Below are positions 7,162-16,000 of a stretch of DNA of 29,031 nt, piece by piece. Where the stretch lies: the NCBI GenBank assembly GCA_900757415.1, contig CAAENU010000184.1:1-29031 (forward strand). The letters are read 5' to 3'. The notes beneath the pieces were generated by a model. It searched no databases and was not told where the DNA came from. It was given only the letters and a program-made list of their open reading frames with translations. The stretch's first letter is position 1. Every line of letters begins with the position of its first letter. Made by a program: the position numbers and the translations under genes. The stretch is from an uncultured Oscillospiraceae bacterium. Lineage in GTDB: Bacteria > Bacillota > Clostridia > Oscillospirales > Oscillospiraceae.

Positions 7162-9254
7162 ACGGTAACCTCCTGTTTCTTATGTCCGGAGAGATGGGTC
7201 ATTCCTATGGTGGTTTTGCAGATCAGGCCATCGCACAGGATCAGCAATGCCGGCAGCATCAGCAGCACCAGCACCACACTGATGATGGCGCCGCGTGCCA
7301 TCAGCATGCACATGGAACCCACAATGTCAATGTTGGAATATACGGCCACACCGAAGGTGGCGGCAAACAACCCCATGCCGCTGACGATCACCGACGGGGC
7401 GGAAGCGCGCAGCGCATTGTAAACCGCCGCCTTGCGCTCAACGCCGCCCAGCCGCTCGGATTTATAGCGGGTGGTCATCAAGATTGCGTAGTCCACCGTG
7501 GCGCCCAGTTGGATGGTGCTGATACAGATGGGGGCGATAAAGGGCAGCGACTGACCCATGTAATGGGGCAGACCCAGATTGATGAACACGGCCAGCTCGA
7601 TCACGGCGATCAGCACAAAGGGAAGGGAGAAGCTCTTTTCCACCAGTGCGATAATCACAAAGATGGCCACAATGGATACGGCGTTGACCACCTGGAAGTC
7701 ATGGCCGGTGGTGTCGATCATGTCCTTCATGCAGGGCGCCTCGCCGATGAGCATGCCGGTTTCATCATATTTCTTCAAGATGGCATTCAGGCTGTCCAGC
7801 TGGTCGCTGACCGCGTCGCTGGCCACCTTGTATTCCGAGTTGATCAGCATCAGCTTCCACTGGTCATCCTCCAGCGTGGAGCGCACCGAATGGGGCAGGA
7901 TCTCCTCCGGCACCAGCGGGCCGACCACGCTTTCCAGACTCAGCACATATTTCACGCCGTCTACCTGCTCCATCTCCTGGATCATATTCCGCACGTCCCG
8001 GGTGGGAAGTCCGGCATCCACCAGCAGCATGTGGGTGGAGGCGATGTCAAAGTCCTCGGCCAGCTTGGAGTTGGCGATGACATAGTCGATATCCTCCGGC
8101 AGGCACTGGCCCATGTCGTAATAGACCTCGTCGTTGGTCTTGTCATAGCCGTAGAAGGCGGGGGCTACCAGCAGCACCAGAATCACCAGAAACACGGGAA
8201 AGCGCTTGCAAACCCACTGGGAAAAGCCGCTCATATCGGGGATCAGGGAGCGATGGCGCGTCTTTTGCAGCGGCTTATCCAGCAGCAATATCATGCTGGG
8301 CAGGATGGTCACGCAGCCGATCACGCCCAGCAGCACGCCCTTGGCCATCACGATACCCAGGTCGCGGCCCAGCGTAAAGGTCATGAAGCACAGTGCGATA
8401 AAACCGGCCACCGTTGTGACAGAGCTGCCGATCACCGAGGCAAACGTCTCGTGAATGGCTGTGGCCATGGCCTCCTTGTGGTCGTCGGTGTGCTCCAGCT
8501 GCTCGTTGTAGCTGTGCCACAGGAAGATGGAGTAGTCCATGGTCACTGCCAGCTGCAGCACGGCGGACAGCGCCTTGGTGATATAGGAGATCTCACCGAA
8601 GAAGAAATTGCTGCCCAGATTGAAGAGGATGCAAATGCCGATGCTGGCCAGAAAGACGAAGGGAACCAGCCAGCCGTCCAGCAGCAGCATCATGGCGGCG
8701 CAGGCACAGGCCACCGCCAGCGCCACATAGATGGGTTCCTCCTGCTCGCACAGATCCTTCAGGTCGGTGACCAGCGCCGACATGCCGGAGACGAAGCACT
8801 GCTTGCCTGCGATGGCGCGAATCTCCCGGATGGCGTCCATGGTCACATCCTCTGAGGTGGCCGAATCAAAGAATACGGCCATCATGGTGGCATTTCCGTT
8901 GTTAAAGGCGTCATAAAGCCTGTCGGGCAGCATCTCCATGGGCATGGACAGGTCGGCCAGCGAGTCGTACCACAGCACGCTCTCCACATGGTCAACGGTT
9001 TCCAGCTTTTTCTTCAGCGCGGCTGTATCCTTCAGCGGCATATCCTCCACAATAATGAAGGAGAATGCGCCTTTGCCAAAGCCGTCCTTCAGGGCGTCCT
9101 GCCCAACCACGGTGTCCATGGTGTCGGGCAGATAGTTGAGCATATCATAGTTGATGCGGGTGCCCAGCATTCCCAGAACCGAGGGGATCATCAACGCTGC
9201 CGCTGCAATCAGGATCAGTACGCGATTTTTAACGATCGCTTTTGCTGTATGCAT
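7158..9254 (-). CDS. MMPL/RND-family exporter
   Basis: This 698-residue membrane protein has the two-fold RND/MMPL plan: one N-terminal membrane helix, an extracytoplasmic domain (about 35-165), five helices, an intracellular loop, then a repeat of the same order with a second outer domain at about 365-510. Characteristic stretches are AVTMDYSIFLWHSY near 242 and GATVDYAILMTTRY near 583, the helix-4-type motifs bearing the Asp-Tyr pair of MMPL proton relays. The start ATG is preceded by AAAGGA. Members export lipids, glycolipids or toxic compounds using the proton gradient; the substrate here is unknown. It sits between a DUF308 gene (15-nt gap) and the heptad-repeat gene (4-nt overlap) in one operon, probably under the upstream TetR regulator. 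Confidence 0.9.
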   Translation of the reverse strand: MHTAKAIVKNRVLILIAAAALMIPSVLGMLGTRINYDMLNYLPDTMDTVVGQDALKDGFGKGAFSFIIVEDMPLKDTAALKKKLETVDHVESVLWYDSLADLSMPMEMLPDRLYDAFNNGNATMMAVFFDSATSEDVTMDAIREIRAIAGKQCFVSGMSALVTDLKDLCEQEEPIYVALAVACACAAMMLLLDGWLVPFVFLASIGICILFNLGSNFFFGEISYITKALSAVLQLAVTMDYSIFLWHSYNEQLEHTDDHKEAMATAIHETFASVIGSSVTTVAGFIALCFMTFTLGRDLGIVMAKGVLLGVIGCVTILPSMILLLDKPLQKTRHRSLIPDMSGFSQWVCKRFPVFLVILVLLVAPAFYGYDKTNDEVYYDMGQCLPEDIDYVIANSKLAEDFDIASTHMLLVDAGLPTRDVRNMIQEMEQVDGVKYVLSLESVVGPLVPEEILPHSVRSTLEDDQWKLMLINSEYKVASDAVSDQLDSLNAILKKYDETGMLIGEAPCMKDMIDTTGHDFQVVNAVSIVAIFVIIALVEKSFSLPFVLIAVIELAVFINLGLPHYMGQSLPFIAPICISTIQLGATVDYAILMTTRYKSERLGGVERKAAVYNALRASAPSVIVSGMGLFAATFGVAVYSNIDIVGSMCMLMARGAIISVVLVLLMLPALLILCDGLICKTTIGMTHLSGHKKQEVTV

Positions 9255-9269
9255 GGGTCATTCGTCCTT

Positions 9270-9857
9270 TCAGATTTCAAACTTGCCGTTTTCAATACTA
9301 TCCGGCTGCTGGTGGCGCACGATCTTCACCGTACACAGCGCCACACTCAGATTCAGGATGCCGTCCAGCAGCAGGGAGATCCCCATCAGCATGGTCAGTA
9401 CCTGCGCACCGTCCCACGGGCGGAACACCAGCAGCACGCCGATGATGCACGTCAGAACAGCCAGCCCCATCAGCAGCCACCATGTACGGATACCGAACCG
9501 GCGGGAATCCAGCGCGATCTGGATCTTGAACAGGCCGTCGGCCAGTACCGGGATGCCGAACATCACGCATAGAAAGCTCATGGCGTCGCCCGGGTGACAC
9601 AGTGTCACCGTGCCCAGCGCCATCAGCAGCAGTCCGAATGCCAGATCATACTGAAAGGCCAGCCGAAACAGATCCCGGGAAAAATATCCCACCAGCTTCA
9701 CCGCGCCGAATATCAGCATACCGATCCCCAGCAGCCGTCCGATCCAGCGAACGGAAACGTCCGGCCAGATCAGGAGTACCGCACCCAGTACGCAGAACAG
9801 CGCCGACATCACGATATAGCCGACTTTGGCGGCTCGCATGGGTGTTACAGAACGCAT
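9270..9857 (-). CDS. DUF308/HdeD-like multi-pass membrane protein
   Basis: I place the start at the ATG at 9857, with GAGGAGAG about 7 nt upstream, giving 195 residues; a longer open frame begins at 10001 but would run through the promoter region and a terminator hairpin. The protein has six hydrophobic segments in three pairs, with the internal repeats typical of DUF308 (Gly-rich helix turns such as GRLLGIGMLIFGAVKLVGY and a second GISLLLDGILNL). HdeD, the best-known member, is an acid-stress membrane protein of Escherichia coli; a general biochemical role is not established. As the first gene of an operon with an MMPL exporter and a secreted coiled protein, it probably takes part in an envelope response. 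Confidence 0.8.
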   Translation of the reverse strand: MRSVTPMRAAKVGYIVMSALFCVLGAVLLIWPDVSVRWIGRLLGIGMLIFGAVKLVGYFSRDLFRLAFQYDLAFGLLLMALGTVTLCHPGDAMSFLCVMFGIPVLADGLFKIQIALDSRRFGIRTWWLLMGLAVLTCIIGVLLVFRPWDGAQVLTMLMGISLLLDGILNLSVALCTVKIVRHQQPDSIENGKFEI

Positions 9858-9896
9858 CTTATCTCTCCTCTCGCGCCCCACGGGGCGGTTCATCAT

Positions 9897-9919
9897 AGCA
9901 TGGAGGAGTATACCATGCT
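9897..9919 (-). promoter_or_regulatory. Candidate TetR operator over a -10 element
   Basis: AGCATGG and CCATGCT form a perfect 7-bp inverted repeat with a 9-bp spacer. Read on the minus strand, TATACT lies directly after the first arm, so a bound dimer would cover the likely -10 box of the DUF308-MMPL operon. The -35 region is poor (TTTCCT). The location, just downstream of the tetR-like gene and 40 bp before the DUF308 start, supports an operator role; binding is inferred. Confidence 0.5.
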
Positions 9920-9941
9920 GTAGCGGCGCAGGAAATGGGCA

Positions 9942-9976
9942 GAAAAAGACCCGCTGCCCGAGAATTGGGCAGCGGG
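9942..9976 (-). terminator. Terminator of the TetR-like gene
   Basis: A 10-bp GC-rich stem (9950-9959 with 9967-9976, 7-nt loop) is followed on the minus strand by TCTTTTTCTG. It lies just after the stop of the TetR gene and separates it from the promoter of the exporter operon. Confidence 0.85.
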
Positions 9977-10030
9977 TAAAAAGTGCCTGTTTTTTGGTCA
10001 AAAGCGGTATGACTGCCTAAAAATGGTATC

Positions 10031-10591
10031 CTACCGGCTCTCCTGTGAGCGGCGGATGATCAACTCCGGCACGCCGTGGATCAACTCCAGCATCCGGTGC
10101 AGATCGTCATAGGCATCGTCGGTCATACCCCGGTCGATCCAGTCGATACACATGCCGAACAGCTGGCATTTCATAAACCGGATCACGATCTGGCGGTCGC
10201 TCTCATCCATGGGATCGTCAGGAAAAGCGGTGGCCACATAGGCCGCCACCACATAGTCGCACAGCCGCAGCATGCTCTGGGTAAACATATCCCGGTTTAC
10301 CGAGTGGTAGATGTGCATCACCGCCCGCTTATTTTCCAGCGCGAAGCGGAACGCTACATGGAAGCATTCGTCCAACGAGGAGATGGAGGGATAGGCGCGG
10401 ATCAGCTGCTCGGTCTGGTCGGTGATGATTTCCCCCAGCAGAGAGGGAATGTCGTGAAAATGGTAGTAAAAGGAGTTGCGGTTGATGCCGCAGTCCTCCA
10501 CGATATCCCGCACACTGATTTTATTCAATGGCTGTTGGTTCAGCAGCTTCAAAAAGGAAGCCTTGATCGCCTGCTTGGTAAAATTTGCCAT
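10031..10591 (-). CDS. TetR/AcrR-family transcriptional regulator
   Basis: The 186-residue protein starts at the ATG at 10591, which has GGAGGG upstream; longer starts would reach into the promoter. Residues 1-50 form the TetR helix-turn-helix: TKQAIKASFLKLL, then ISVRDIVEDCGINRNSFYYHF, with the usual Asn-x-x-x-Phe-Tyr-x-His-Phe ending. The remaining helical part resembles the C-terminal domain often found in DhaS/YxaF-like TetR proteins of Firmicutes and should bind an unknown ligand and dimerise. It probably represses the downstream DUF308-MMPL-heptad operon through the palindrome at 9897-9919. It is transcribed from its own promoter and has its own terminator. Confidence 0.9.
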   Translation of the reverse strand: MANFTKQAIKASFLKLLNQQPLNKISVRDIVEDCGINRNSFYYHFHDIPSLLGEIITDQTEQLIRAYPSISSLDECFHVAFRFALENKRAVMHIYHSVNRDMFTQSMLRLCDYVVAAYVATAFPDDPMDESDRQIVIRFMKCQLFGMCIDWIDRGMTDDAYDDLHRMLELIHGVPELIIRRSQESR

Positions 10592-10618
10592 AGCGCCCTC
10601 CGTTTTGATAGTAATGGC

Positions 10619-10647
10619 AGTATAGCACAAATTCTCTATGGGCGCAA
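10619..10647 (-). promoter_or_regulatory. Promoter of the TetR-like gene
   Basis: On the minus strand TTGCGC (10647-10642) and TATACT (10624-10619) are 17 bp apart, about 27 bp before the start codon. The AT-rich stretch just upstream belongs to the terminator of the neighbouring solute-binding gene. Confidence 0.7.
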
Positions 10648-10660
10648 GCGGCGGAAATTC

Positions 10661-10693
10661 AAAAAAATGGCAGGCCATGAGACCTGCCATTTT
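10661..10693 (-). terminator. Terminator of the solute-binding protein gene
   Basis: An 11-bp perfect stem (10664-10674 with 10683-10693, 8-nt loop) is followed on the minus strand by an uninterrupted run of Ts. It starts 9 bp after the stop of the solute-binding gene. Confidence 0.9.
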
Positions 10694-10702
10694 GATGCGG
10701 AA

Positions 10703-12040
10703 TTACTCTCTCGCCGCGGCGTTGGCGTTGTCCACAAAGGTGTCCGTTTCGATGGCCACGTCGCCGCCGTCACCCAGACGCTGCAACAAATTCCACCATT
10801 CGGTGCGGGCGGTGGCCCAGCCGGGGGTCAGCTGGTAATAGTCCCCCATATAGGCGGTCAGCTTGGCGTATTCCGTCATGACCTGATTTCCGCTCCACAG
10901 ACCGTTCAGGCTGGCGCCGTTGGCCGCCGTGCGGACGGGGAAGCAGCCTGCGGCCTTCACCGCGTCAGCGGTTCCCTGTCCGTCGGTGAAATAGCGGATC
11001 AGCACTTTGGCAGCCTCCAGCTTTTCGGCGTCATCGTTGTCAAACGCGCCGAACCCCCAGATTTCGCCCTGCAGCCGGCTCTCGCCGGTCTCGGAGGGGA
11101 ACGACATAAATTCGATGGTCTGGCCGTTCACCGTTTTCCCGGCCTCGTGCACCGTCGCCTCGCCGCCATCCTCGGCCGGCTCCTCCGTCCACTGGGCCGT
11201 CTGCTGCTCCAGCGACCAGCAGAAAGACATCTTCAGCGCATCGCGGAAGAACAGCGTTGCCTCCTCCTCGCCGTTGATGGCCTCGTCAAATTCAATGCCC
11301 TTGGTGTCCCGCAGCAGCGTCAGCGCCTGCTGATTAGCCTCGGAATTCACCGTATAGGCGGTGTGGTCGGCATTGGTAAAGCTGCCGCCATACAGGTTGG
11401 TCACCAGCGCCCGGGTACCGCTGTCGCCGTTCTGTCCGGCGCAGTATACCGCGGCCACCGTCTCGCCGTATTTGCTGTACAGCGCCTTTACCGCCTGCGT
11501 GAACTGCTCGGTGGTCCATGTCCGGCTCTCCAGATCGATATACTGATCCGCTCCGGCGTTCACAAAGGCGTCGTAGTTGATGGCCATGCACGGCACGTTC
11601 ATTGCCAGCGGATACAGCCAGCACTTGCCGTCACGGGTAAAGCAGGCGGCGCTGACGGCCTCATTGACCTCCTGCCTGTCCCCATCGTCCCATAGATCGG
11701 ATAGGTCACCCAGCAGTCCCTGACTGCCCCATGTCTTTACCAGCTGCTCCGGCTTTGCCAGCAGCACATCGGGCGCCAGCCCCGCATCCACAGCCGTGCT
11801 GACCGAATCATCGGCCGTTTCCGTATCCAGACACTGCACCGTTACGTGAATATCCGGGTAATCGCGGTTGAACTGAGCCACCATCTGCTCCACGGTGTCC
11901 TGATCACCCCAGTTGCCTGCGGGATAGGTCCACAGCGTCAGCTCGACGCCGTCAGAAGCATCCTCCGTATGGCTGCTGCCGCAGGCCCACAGGGATGCTG
12001 CCAGCAGCAGTGCCAGCAGGAATGCCAGCAGTTTTTTCAT
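10703..12040 (-). CDS. Extracellular solute-binding lipoprotein (family 1, sugar type)
   Basis: This 445-residue protein starts at an ATG with a near-perfect AAGGAGGAT upstream. The signal peptide ends in a lipobox (LWAC), so Cys20 is the lipid anchor. The mature part has the bacterial solute-binding protein family 1 pattern: an N-terminal strand VELTLWTYPAGNW, then FNRDYPDIHVTVQ, APDVLLAKPE and a C-terminal region with a GFGAFDNDDAEK segment and VLIRYFTDG. Family members bind oligosaccharides, polyols or glycerol phosphates for ABC importers. No permease or ATPase gene lies beside it, and it is bounded by its own promoter and terminator, so it must work with a transporter encoded elsewhere or act as a sensor partner. 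The ligand is unknown. Confidence 0.88.
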   Translation of the reverse strand: MKKLLAFLLALLLAASLWACGSSHTEDASDGVELTLWTYPAGNWGDQDTVEQMVAQFNRDYPDIHVTVQCLDTETADDSVSTAVDAGLAPDVLLAKPEQLVKTWGSQGLLGDLSDLWDDGDRQEVNEAVSAACFTRDGKCWLYPLAMNVPCMAINYDAFVNAGADQYIDLESRTWTTEQFTQAVKALYSKYGETVAAVYCAGQNGDSGTRALVTNLYGGSFTNADHTAYTVNSEANQQALTLLRDTKGIEFDEAINGEEEATLFFRDALKMSFCWSLEQQTAQWTEEPAEDGGEATVHEAGKTVNGQTIEFMSFPSETGESRLQGEIWGFGAFDNDDAEKLEAAKVLIRYFTDGQGTADAVKAAGCFPVRTAANGASLNGLWSGNQVMTEYAKLTAYMGDYYQLTPGWATARTEWWNLLQRLGDGGDVAIETDTFVDNANAAARE

Positions 12041-12060
12041 CTTATATCCTCCTTATATCG

Positions 12061-12092
12061 GTGGATTATCCTGCCAAAAAAGGAAAATCCAC
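12061..12092 (-). promoter_or_regulatory. Inverted repeat in the solute-binding gene leader
   Basis: GTGGATT (12061-12067) and AATCCAC (12086-12092) form 7-bp arms around an A-rich centre, downstream of the promoter and just before the ribosome site. It could be a repressor operator or an mRNA hairpin; nothing in the sequence decides. Confidence 0.35.
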
Positions 12093-12108
12093 GGAAATAA
12101 CTCTGTGT

Positions 12109-12137
12109 ATTTTATAAAAATAGGAGCCAGTTGTCAA
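12109..12137 (-). promoter_or_regulatory. Promoter of the solute-binding protein gene
   Basis: On the minus strand a consensus TTGACA (12137-12132) and TAAAAT (12114-12109) are 17 bp apart. The leader is about 60 nt long. The rest of the gap up to tepA has a short hairpin (12167-12184) and a ribosome site but no clear plus-strand promoter. Confidence 0.8.
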
Positions 12138-12213
12138 GACATGGCAGAAAACGGCCGTCTGCATAGTTTCCGCGGCTGCGGAAAACACTAGGGGAAAAGG
12201 AGGTAGCAAACCC

Positions 12214-12915
12214 ATGAATTACAGCGTTAACAACTGCGGCGCTGAAAACGGCGGCGACAGTCCCCAGCAGCAGATGATCGAAATGGGCTCCTCGGTGGTG
12301 AAGAATAAGCGCGGCACCATCCACTGCCTGACCGTGATCGGCCAGGTCGAGGGACATACCACCCTGCCGGCCCATGTAAAGACCACCAAATATGAGCATG
12401 TGCTGCCCCTGCTGACCGCGGTGGAGGAAAAGGACGACGTGGACGGACTGCTGCTTCTGCTCAACACAGTGGGCGGCGATATCGAGGCGGGTCTCGGCAT
12501 CGCCGAGCTGATCGCAGGCATGACAAAGCCCACCGCCACGCTGGTGTTGGGAGGCGGCCACTCCATCGGCGTGCCGCTGGCGGTGTGCGGCAAGGCCACC
12601 TTCATCGTCCCCAGTGCCTCCATGACCATCCATCCCGTCCGCATGTCGGGACAGGTCATCGCTGCCCCGGCCACCTACCGCTACTTTGAGCGGATTCAGG
12701 AGCGGATCATCGATTTCGTGGTCCGCAATTCCCGGATCAGTGCGGAAAAATTCCGCGAGCTGATGCTTTCGGTGGGGGATATGGCCAACGATGTGGGCAG
12801 CGTGGTCTACGGGCAGGAGGCGGTGGCGCTGGGGATCATCGATCGGATCGGTTCGCTGAGCGACGCGCTGGAGGCCCTCTACAAGATGATCGAAAAGCGG
12901 AAGGAGGAGCAATAG
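12214..12915 (+). CDS. tepA: ClpP-like serine peptidase, TepA type
   Basis: The 233-residue protein starts at an ATG with AAGGAGGT upstream. It has the ClpP/crotonase fold: LLLLLNTVGGDIEAGLGIAE (the oxyanion-strand region), then GGGHSIG with Ser117, MTIHPVR with His140 and SVGDM with Asp189. The His-Asp spacing equals that of ClpP, so a complete Ser-His-Asp triad is likely. TepA of Bacillus subtilis is a ClpP-like protein described as enhancing protein translocation and linked to forespore protein turnover; unlike ClpP it has no known requirement for a Clp ATPase. There is no signal peptide, so it should act in the cytoplasm. It stands alone between two hairpins, upstream of smc. The name rests on similarity of motif and length. 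Confidence 0.82.
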   Translation: MNYSVNNCGAENGGDSPQQQMIEMGSSVVKNKRGTIHCLTVIGQVEGHTTLPAHVKTTKYEHVLPLLTAVEEKDDVDGLLLLLNTVGGDIEAGLGIAELIAGMTKPTATLVLGGGHSIGVPLAVCGKATFIVPSASMTIHPVRMSGQVIAAPATYRYFERIQERIIDFVVRNSRISAEKFRELMLSVGDMANDVGSVVYGQEAVALGIIDRIGSLSDALEALYKMIEKRKEEQ

Positions 12916-12920
12916 CATGA

Positions 12921-12952
12921 TGCAGGGGCAGGCGGCACCGCCTGCCCCTGCA
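12921..12952 (+). terminator. GC-rich terminator-like hairpin after tepA
   Basis: A perfect 13-bp stem (12921-12933 with 12940-12952) begins 5 bp after the tepA stop. Only a weak T-containing stretch (GTATTT) follows. It separates tepA from the smc promoter. Confidence 0.6.
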
Positions 12953-12983
12953 CCGTATTTAGACCACGCTGGGCAATTTTATC

Positions 12984-13012
12984 TTGAAAACCGTATGCTT
13001 TTCTGATACACT
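12984..13012 (+). promoter_or_regulatory. Promoter of the smc-ftsY operon
   Basis: TTGAAA (12984-12989) and TACACT (13007-13012) are separated by 17 bp. The predicted transcript starts near 13019, about 35 nt before the smc start codon. Confidence 0.6.
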
Positions 13013-13054
13013 AATCTAGTTATAGTATGCCAAAGTAAGCGAGGTGAACCGCCA

Positions 13055-16000
13055 ATGTACCTAAAAGCGCTGGAAATTCAGGGCTTCAAATCGTTCCCCG
13101 ATAAAACGGTGCTGAATTTCGGCTCGGATATCACTGCCATTGTGGGGCCCAACGGCTCCGGAAAATCCAACATTTCCGATGCGATCCGCTGGGTCATGGG
13201 CGAGCAGAACAGCCGCCAGCTCCGGGGCGCCAAGATGGAGGATGTGATCTTCGGCGGCACGGAGAAGCGCAATCAGATGGGCTTTGCGCAGGTCACGCTG
13301 GTGATCGATAATACGGAACATATTTTCCCCCGGGATGAGTCTGAGGTGGCCGTGACCCGCCGTTACTACCGCAGCGGGGAGAGTGAGTATTACATCAACA
13401 AGCAGTCGGTGCGTCTCAAGGATGTGAACGAGCTGTTCATGGACACCGGTATGGGCCGCGAGGGTTATTCCATCATCGGTCAGGGCAAGATCGACGAGAT
13501 CCTGTCCGTCAAGTCCGGCGAGCGCCGCGAGGTGTTTGAGGAAGCGGCCGGCATCAGCAAATACCGCCATCGCAAGGAGGAGGCTGAGCGTAAGCTGGAG
13601 CGCACACAGGAGAATCTGGTGCGCATCAACGATAAGATCGCCGAGCTGGAGCTTCAGGTGGAGCCGCTGCGCAAGCAGGCGGAGGTGGCGAAAAAATATC
13701 TGGTGCTGCGGGATGAGCTGCGGGTGCTGGAGATCAGCGTGTGGCTGGAGCAGCTGCAGGATCTGAAGACCCTTCGCTTTAAGCTGCAGGGCGATGTGGA
13801 AACTGCCCGCGCCGATAAGGAGCGGGCGGAGGCGGCGCTGGAGGCCGCCTATGCCGCCGCCGAGGAATTGGGCGAACAGGCGCGAAGCTGTGATCTGGAA
13901 TCCGAGTCCCTGCGCACCCAGCTCAACGTCCTTGAATCCGCCGCCGGTGAACATGACAGCGCCATTGCCGTGCTGCATACCTCGCTGGAGCACAATCAGG
14001 AGAGTATCGACCGTATCCGCCGCGAACTGGCGGATACGGAAAATCGGGCGGGCGGCCTGCAATCTCAGGTAGACGAGCAGCTCCAGCGCATTGCGCAGAT
14101 CGATGAGGACAGCGCCGTGCTGGAGCAGGAGCTGGAAGCGCTGCTGCATCAGGCACAGCAGCTGGCCGACAGTGCCGCCGGCGCTGCCCGCACGGCGGAA
14201 TCCCTGCATGCCGGAGAGGCGCTGCTGCTGTCTCAGGCTGCCGATGCGCGGGCGTCTCTGTCCGCGCTGCGCTCAGGCCTGCATGAGGTGGAGGAGCGCC
14301 GCGCCCATGTGACGGAGGAGCTGTCCGCCGCCGGGGAGAAGCTGGCCCAAAGCCAGCAGGAATCGCGGGAAAACCGCCGCCTGCTCAACGACGCAAAGGA
14401 AGAGGCGCAGGCGGTAAGCAATATCATTCAGGGCCACGGAATGAAGATGGAGGGGCGCAAAAAGCGGGCTGCCGCCGCTGAAGAGGAAAAGCTGCGCCTG
14501 ACCATGGACGTGGCCGCTATGGAAGACCGCATCCGTCTGTTGACGGAGATGGAGAAGGAGTACGAGGGCTTTTCCCGCGCGGTGAAGCTGGTGATGCAGG
14601 CGGCGGAGAAGAAGGCGCTGCGGGGCATTCACGGCCCGGTGGCCAGCCTGATGAAAACGCAGGAAAAGTATACGGTGGCGTTGGAGGTAGCGCTGGGCGC
14701 CGGTATGCAGAACATCGTGGTGGAGCGCGAGGAGGATGCCAAGGCTGCCATCGGCTATCTGAAGCAGCGCGATGGCGGACGGGCCACGTTCCTGCCCATG
14801 ACCGCCGTGCGGGGCGAGAAGCTGCGTGAGAATGTGTCCGGGGAGTACGGTTTTGTCGGCATTGCCGCGGAGCTGGTCGAATATGACAGCCGCTACGACG
14901 GCATATTCAAGAGCCTGCTGGGCCGCACCGTGGTGGTGGAGGATCTGGACTGCGGCATCGCCATGGCTCGCAAGTTCCGCAGCGCCTTCCGCATCGTTAC
15001 GTTGGATGGACAGGTGATGAACCGGGGCGGTTCCATGACCGGCGGCAGCACCAGCCGCAGCGCCGGCGTGCTGAGCCGCGCCAACGAGTTGGAGAAGCTG
15101 AGCGGCCGGCTGTCGGCCATGCAGGATAAGCTCTCTGCCGCCCGACAGTGTGCCGAGGAGACCCAGCGCGAACTGCAAAAGGCCCAGTATGAGCTGGAGG
15201 TGGCTTCCGCCCAGCAGCGCAAAGCGGAGGATCTGGTGCTGCAATATCAGGGGAAGCAGGAGCATTACGATATCCTGACGGATACCCTGACCCAGAGCTG
15301 TGAGGATCTGCAGTCAGAGCTGGATACCATGGCGCAGCGCACCGCCGCTGATGAAGCGCGCTGTGCCGCGCTGGAGGCGGAGATCGCGGAAAAGGAGCAG
15401 CAGGCCGCGGCGCTGCACGCCCAGGCGGAGGAGAGCCGGACGGGACAGAGCGGTCTTGCCGAGCAGACCAACGCCCTGTCGGCGCAGATCAGCGAGAAAA
15501 AGGCGGCTCAGGCCGCCCTGCGTGCCGAGCGCGACGCGGGCGAGCGCAGTATCGTCGAGTGGAAGCGGCTGCGGCTGGATATGGTCACGGATCGTGACCA
15601 GCGTCAGGCACTGATGGAGCAGTTTGCCGCTGCCAATACGCAGGCGCAGGCGGATATCGAAGACCATCAGTCCCAGCGCGAGGCGCTGCACGCCCAGGGC
15701 GAAGCCCTGCGGGATAAGCTCTCCGAGCTGTCGGCGCGCAAGCTGCAATTAGAGGGGCAGCGGGACGCCAAAAACCGGGAAAGCCGCTCCTGCAACGACG
15801 CGGTCATTGCCACCACGCAGGAGCTGTCCCGCATGGAGCAGAAGCTGCAAAGCAACGCCATGGAGGAAAAGACACTGCTGGACAAGCTGTGGGAGCGTTA
15901 TGAGCTGAGTCACAGCGCCGCCATGGAGCAGCGTGTCGAGCTGGAGAGCGTTCCCAAGGCTACTCGCCGCATTGCGGAGCTGAGCCGCGAGATTAAGTCG

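Noticed and set aside
7182..8855. 557-codon plus-strand open frame under the MMPL gene
   Set aside because: The sequence is His/Gln-rich shadow without a domain; the MMPL frame has clear membrane segments and motifs.
9858..10001. 48-codon N-terminal extension of the DUF308 protein
   Set aside because: It would run through the operator, the promoter and part of the upstream terminator; a good ribosome site serves the ATG at 9857.
10076..11695. 539-codon plus-strand open frame across tetR-like and solute-binding genes
   Set aside because: It crosses two real minus-strand genes, their promoter and a terminator, and has no recognisable domain.
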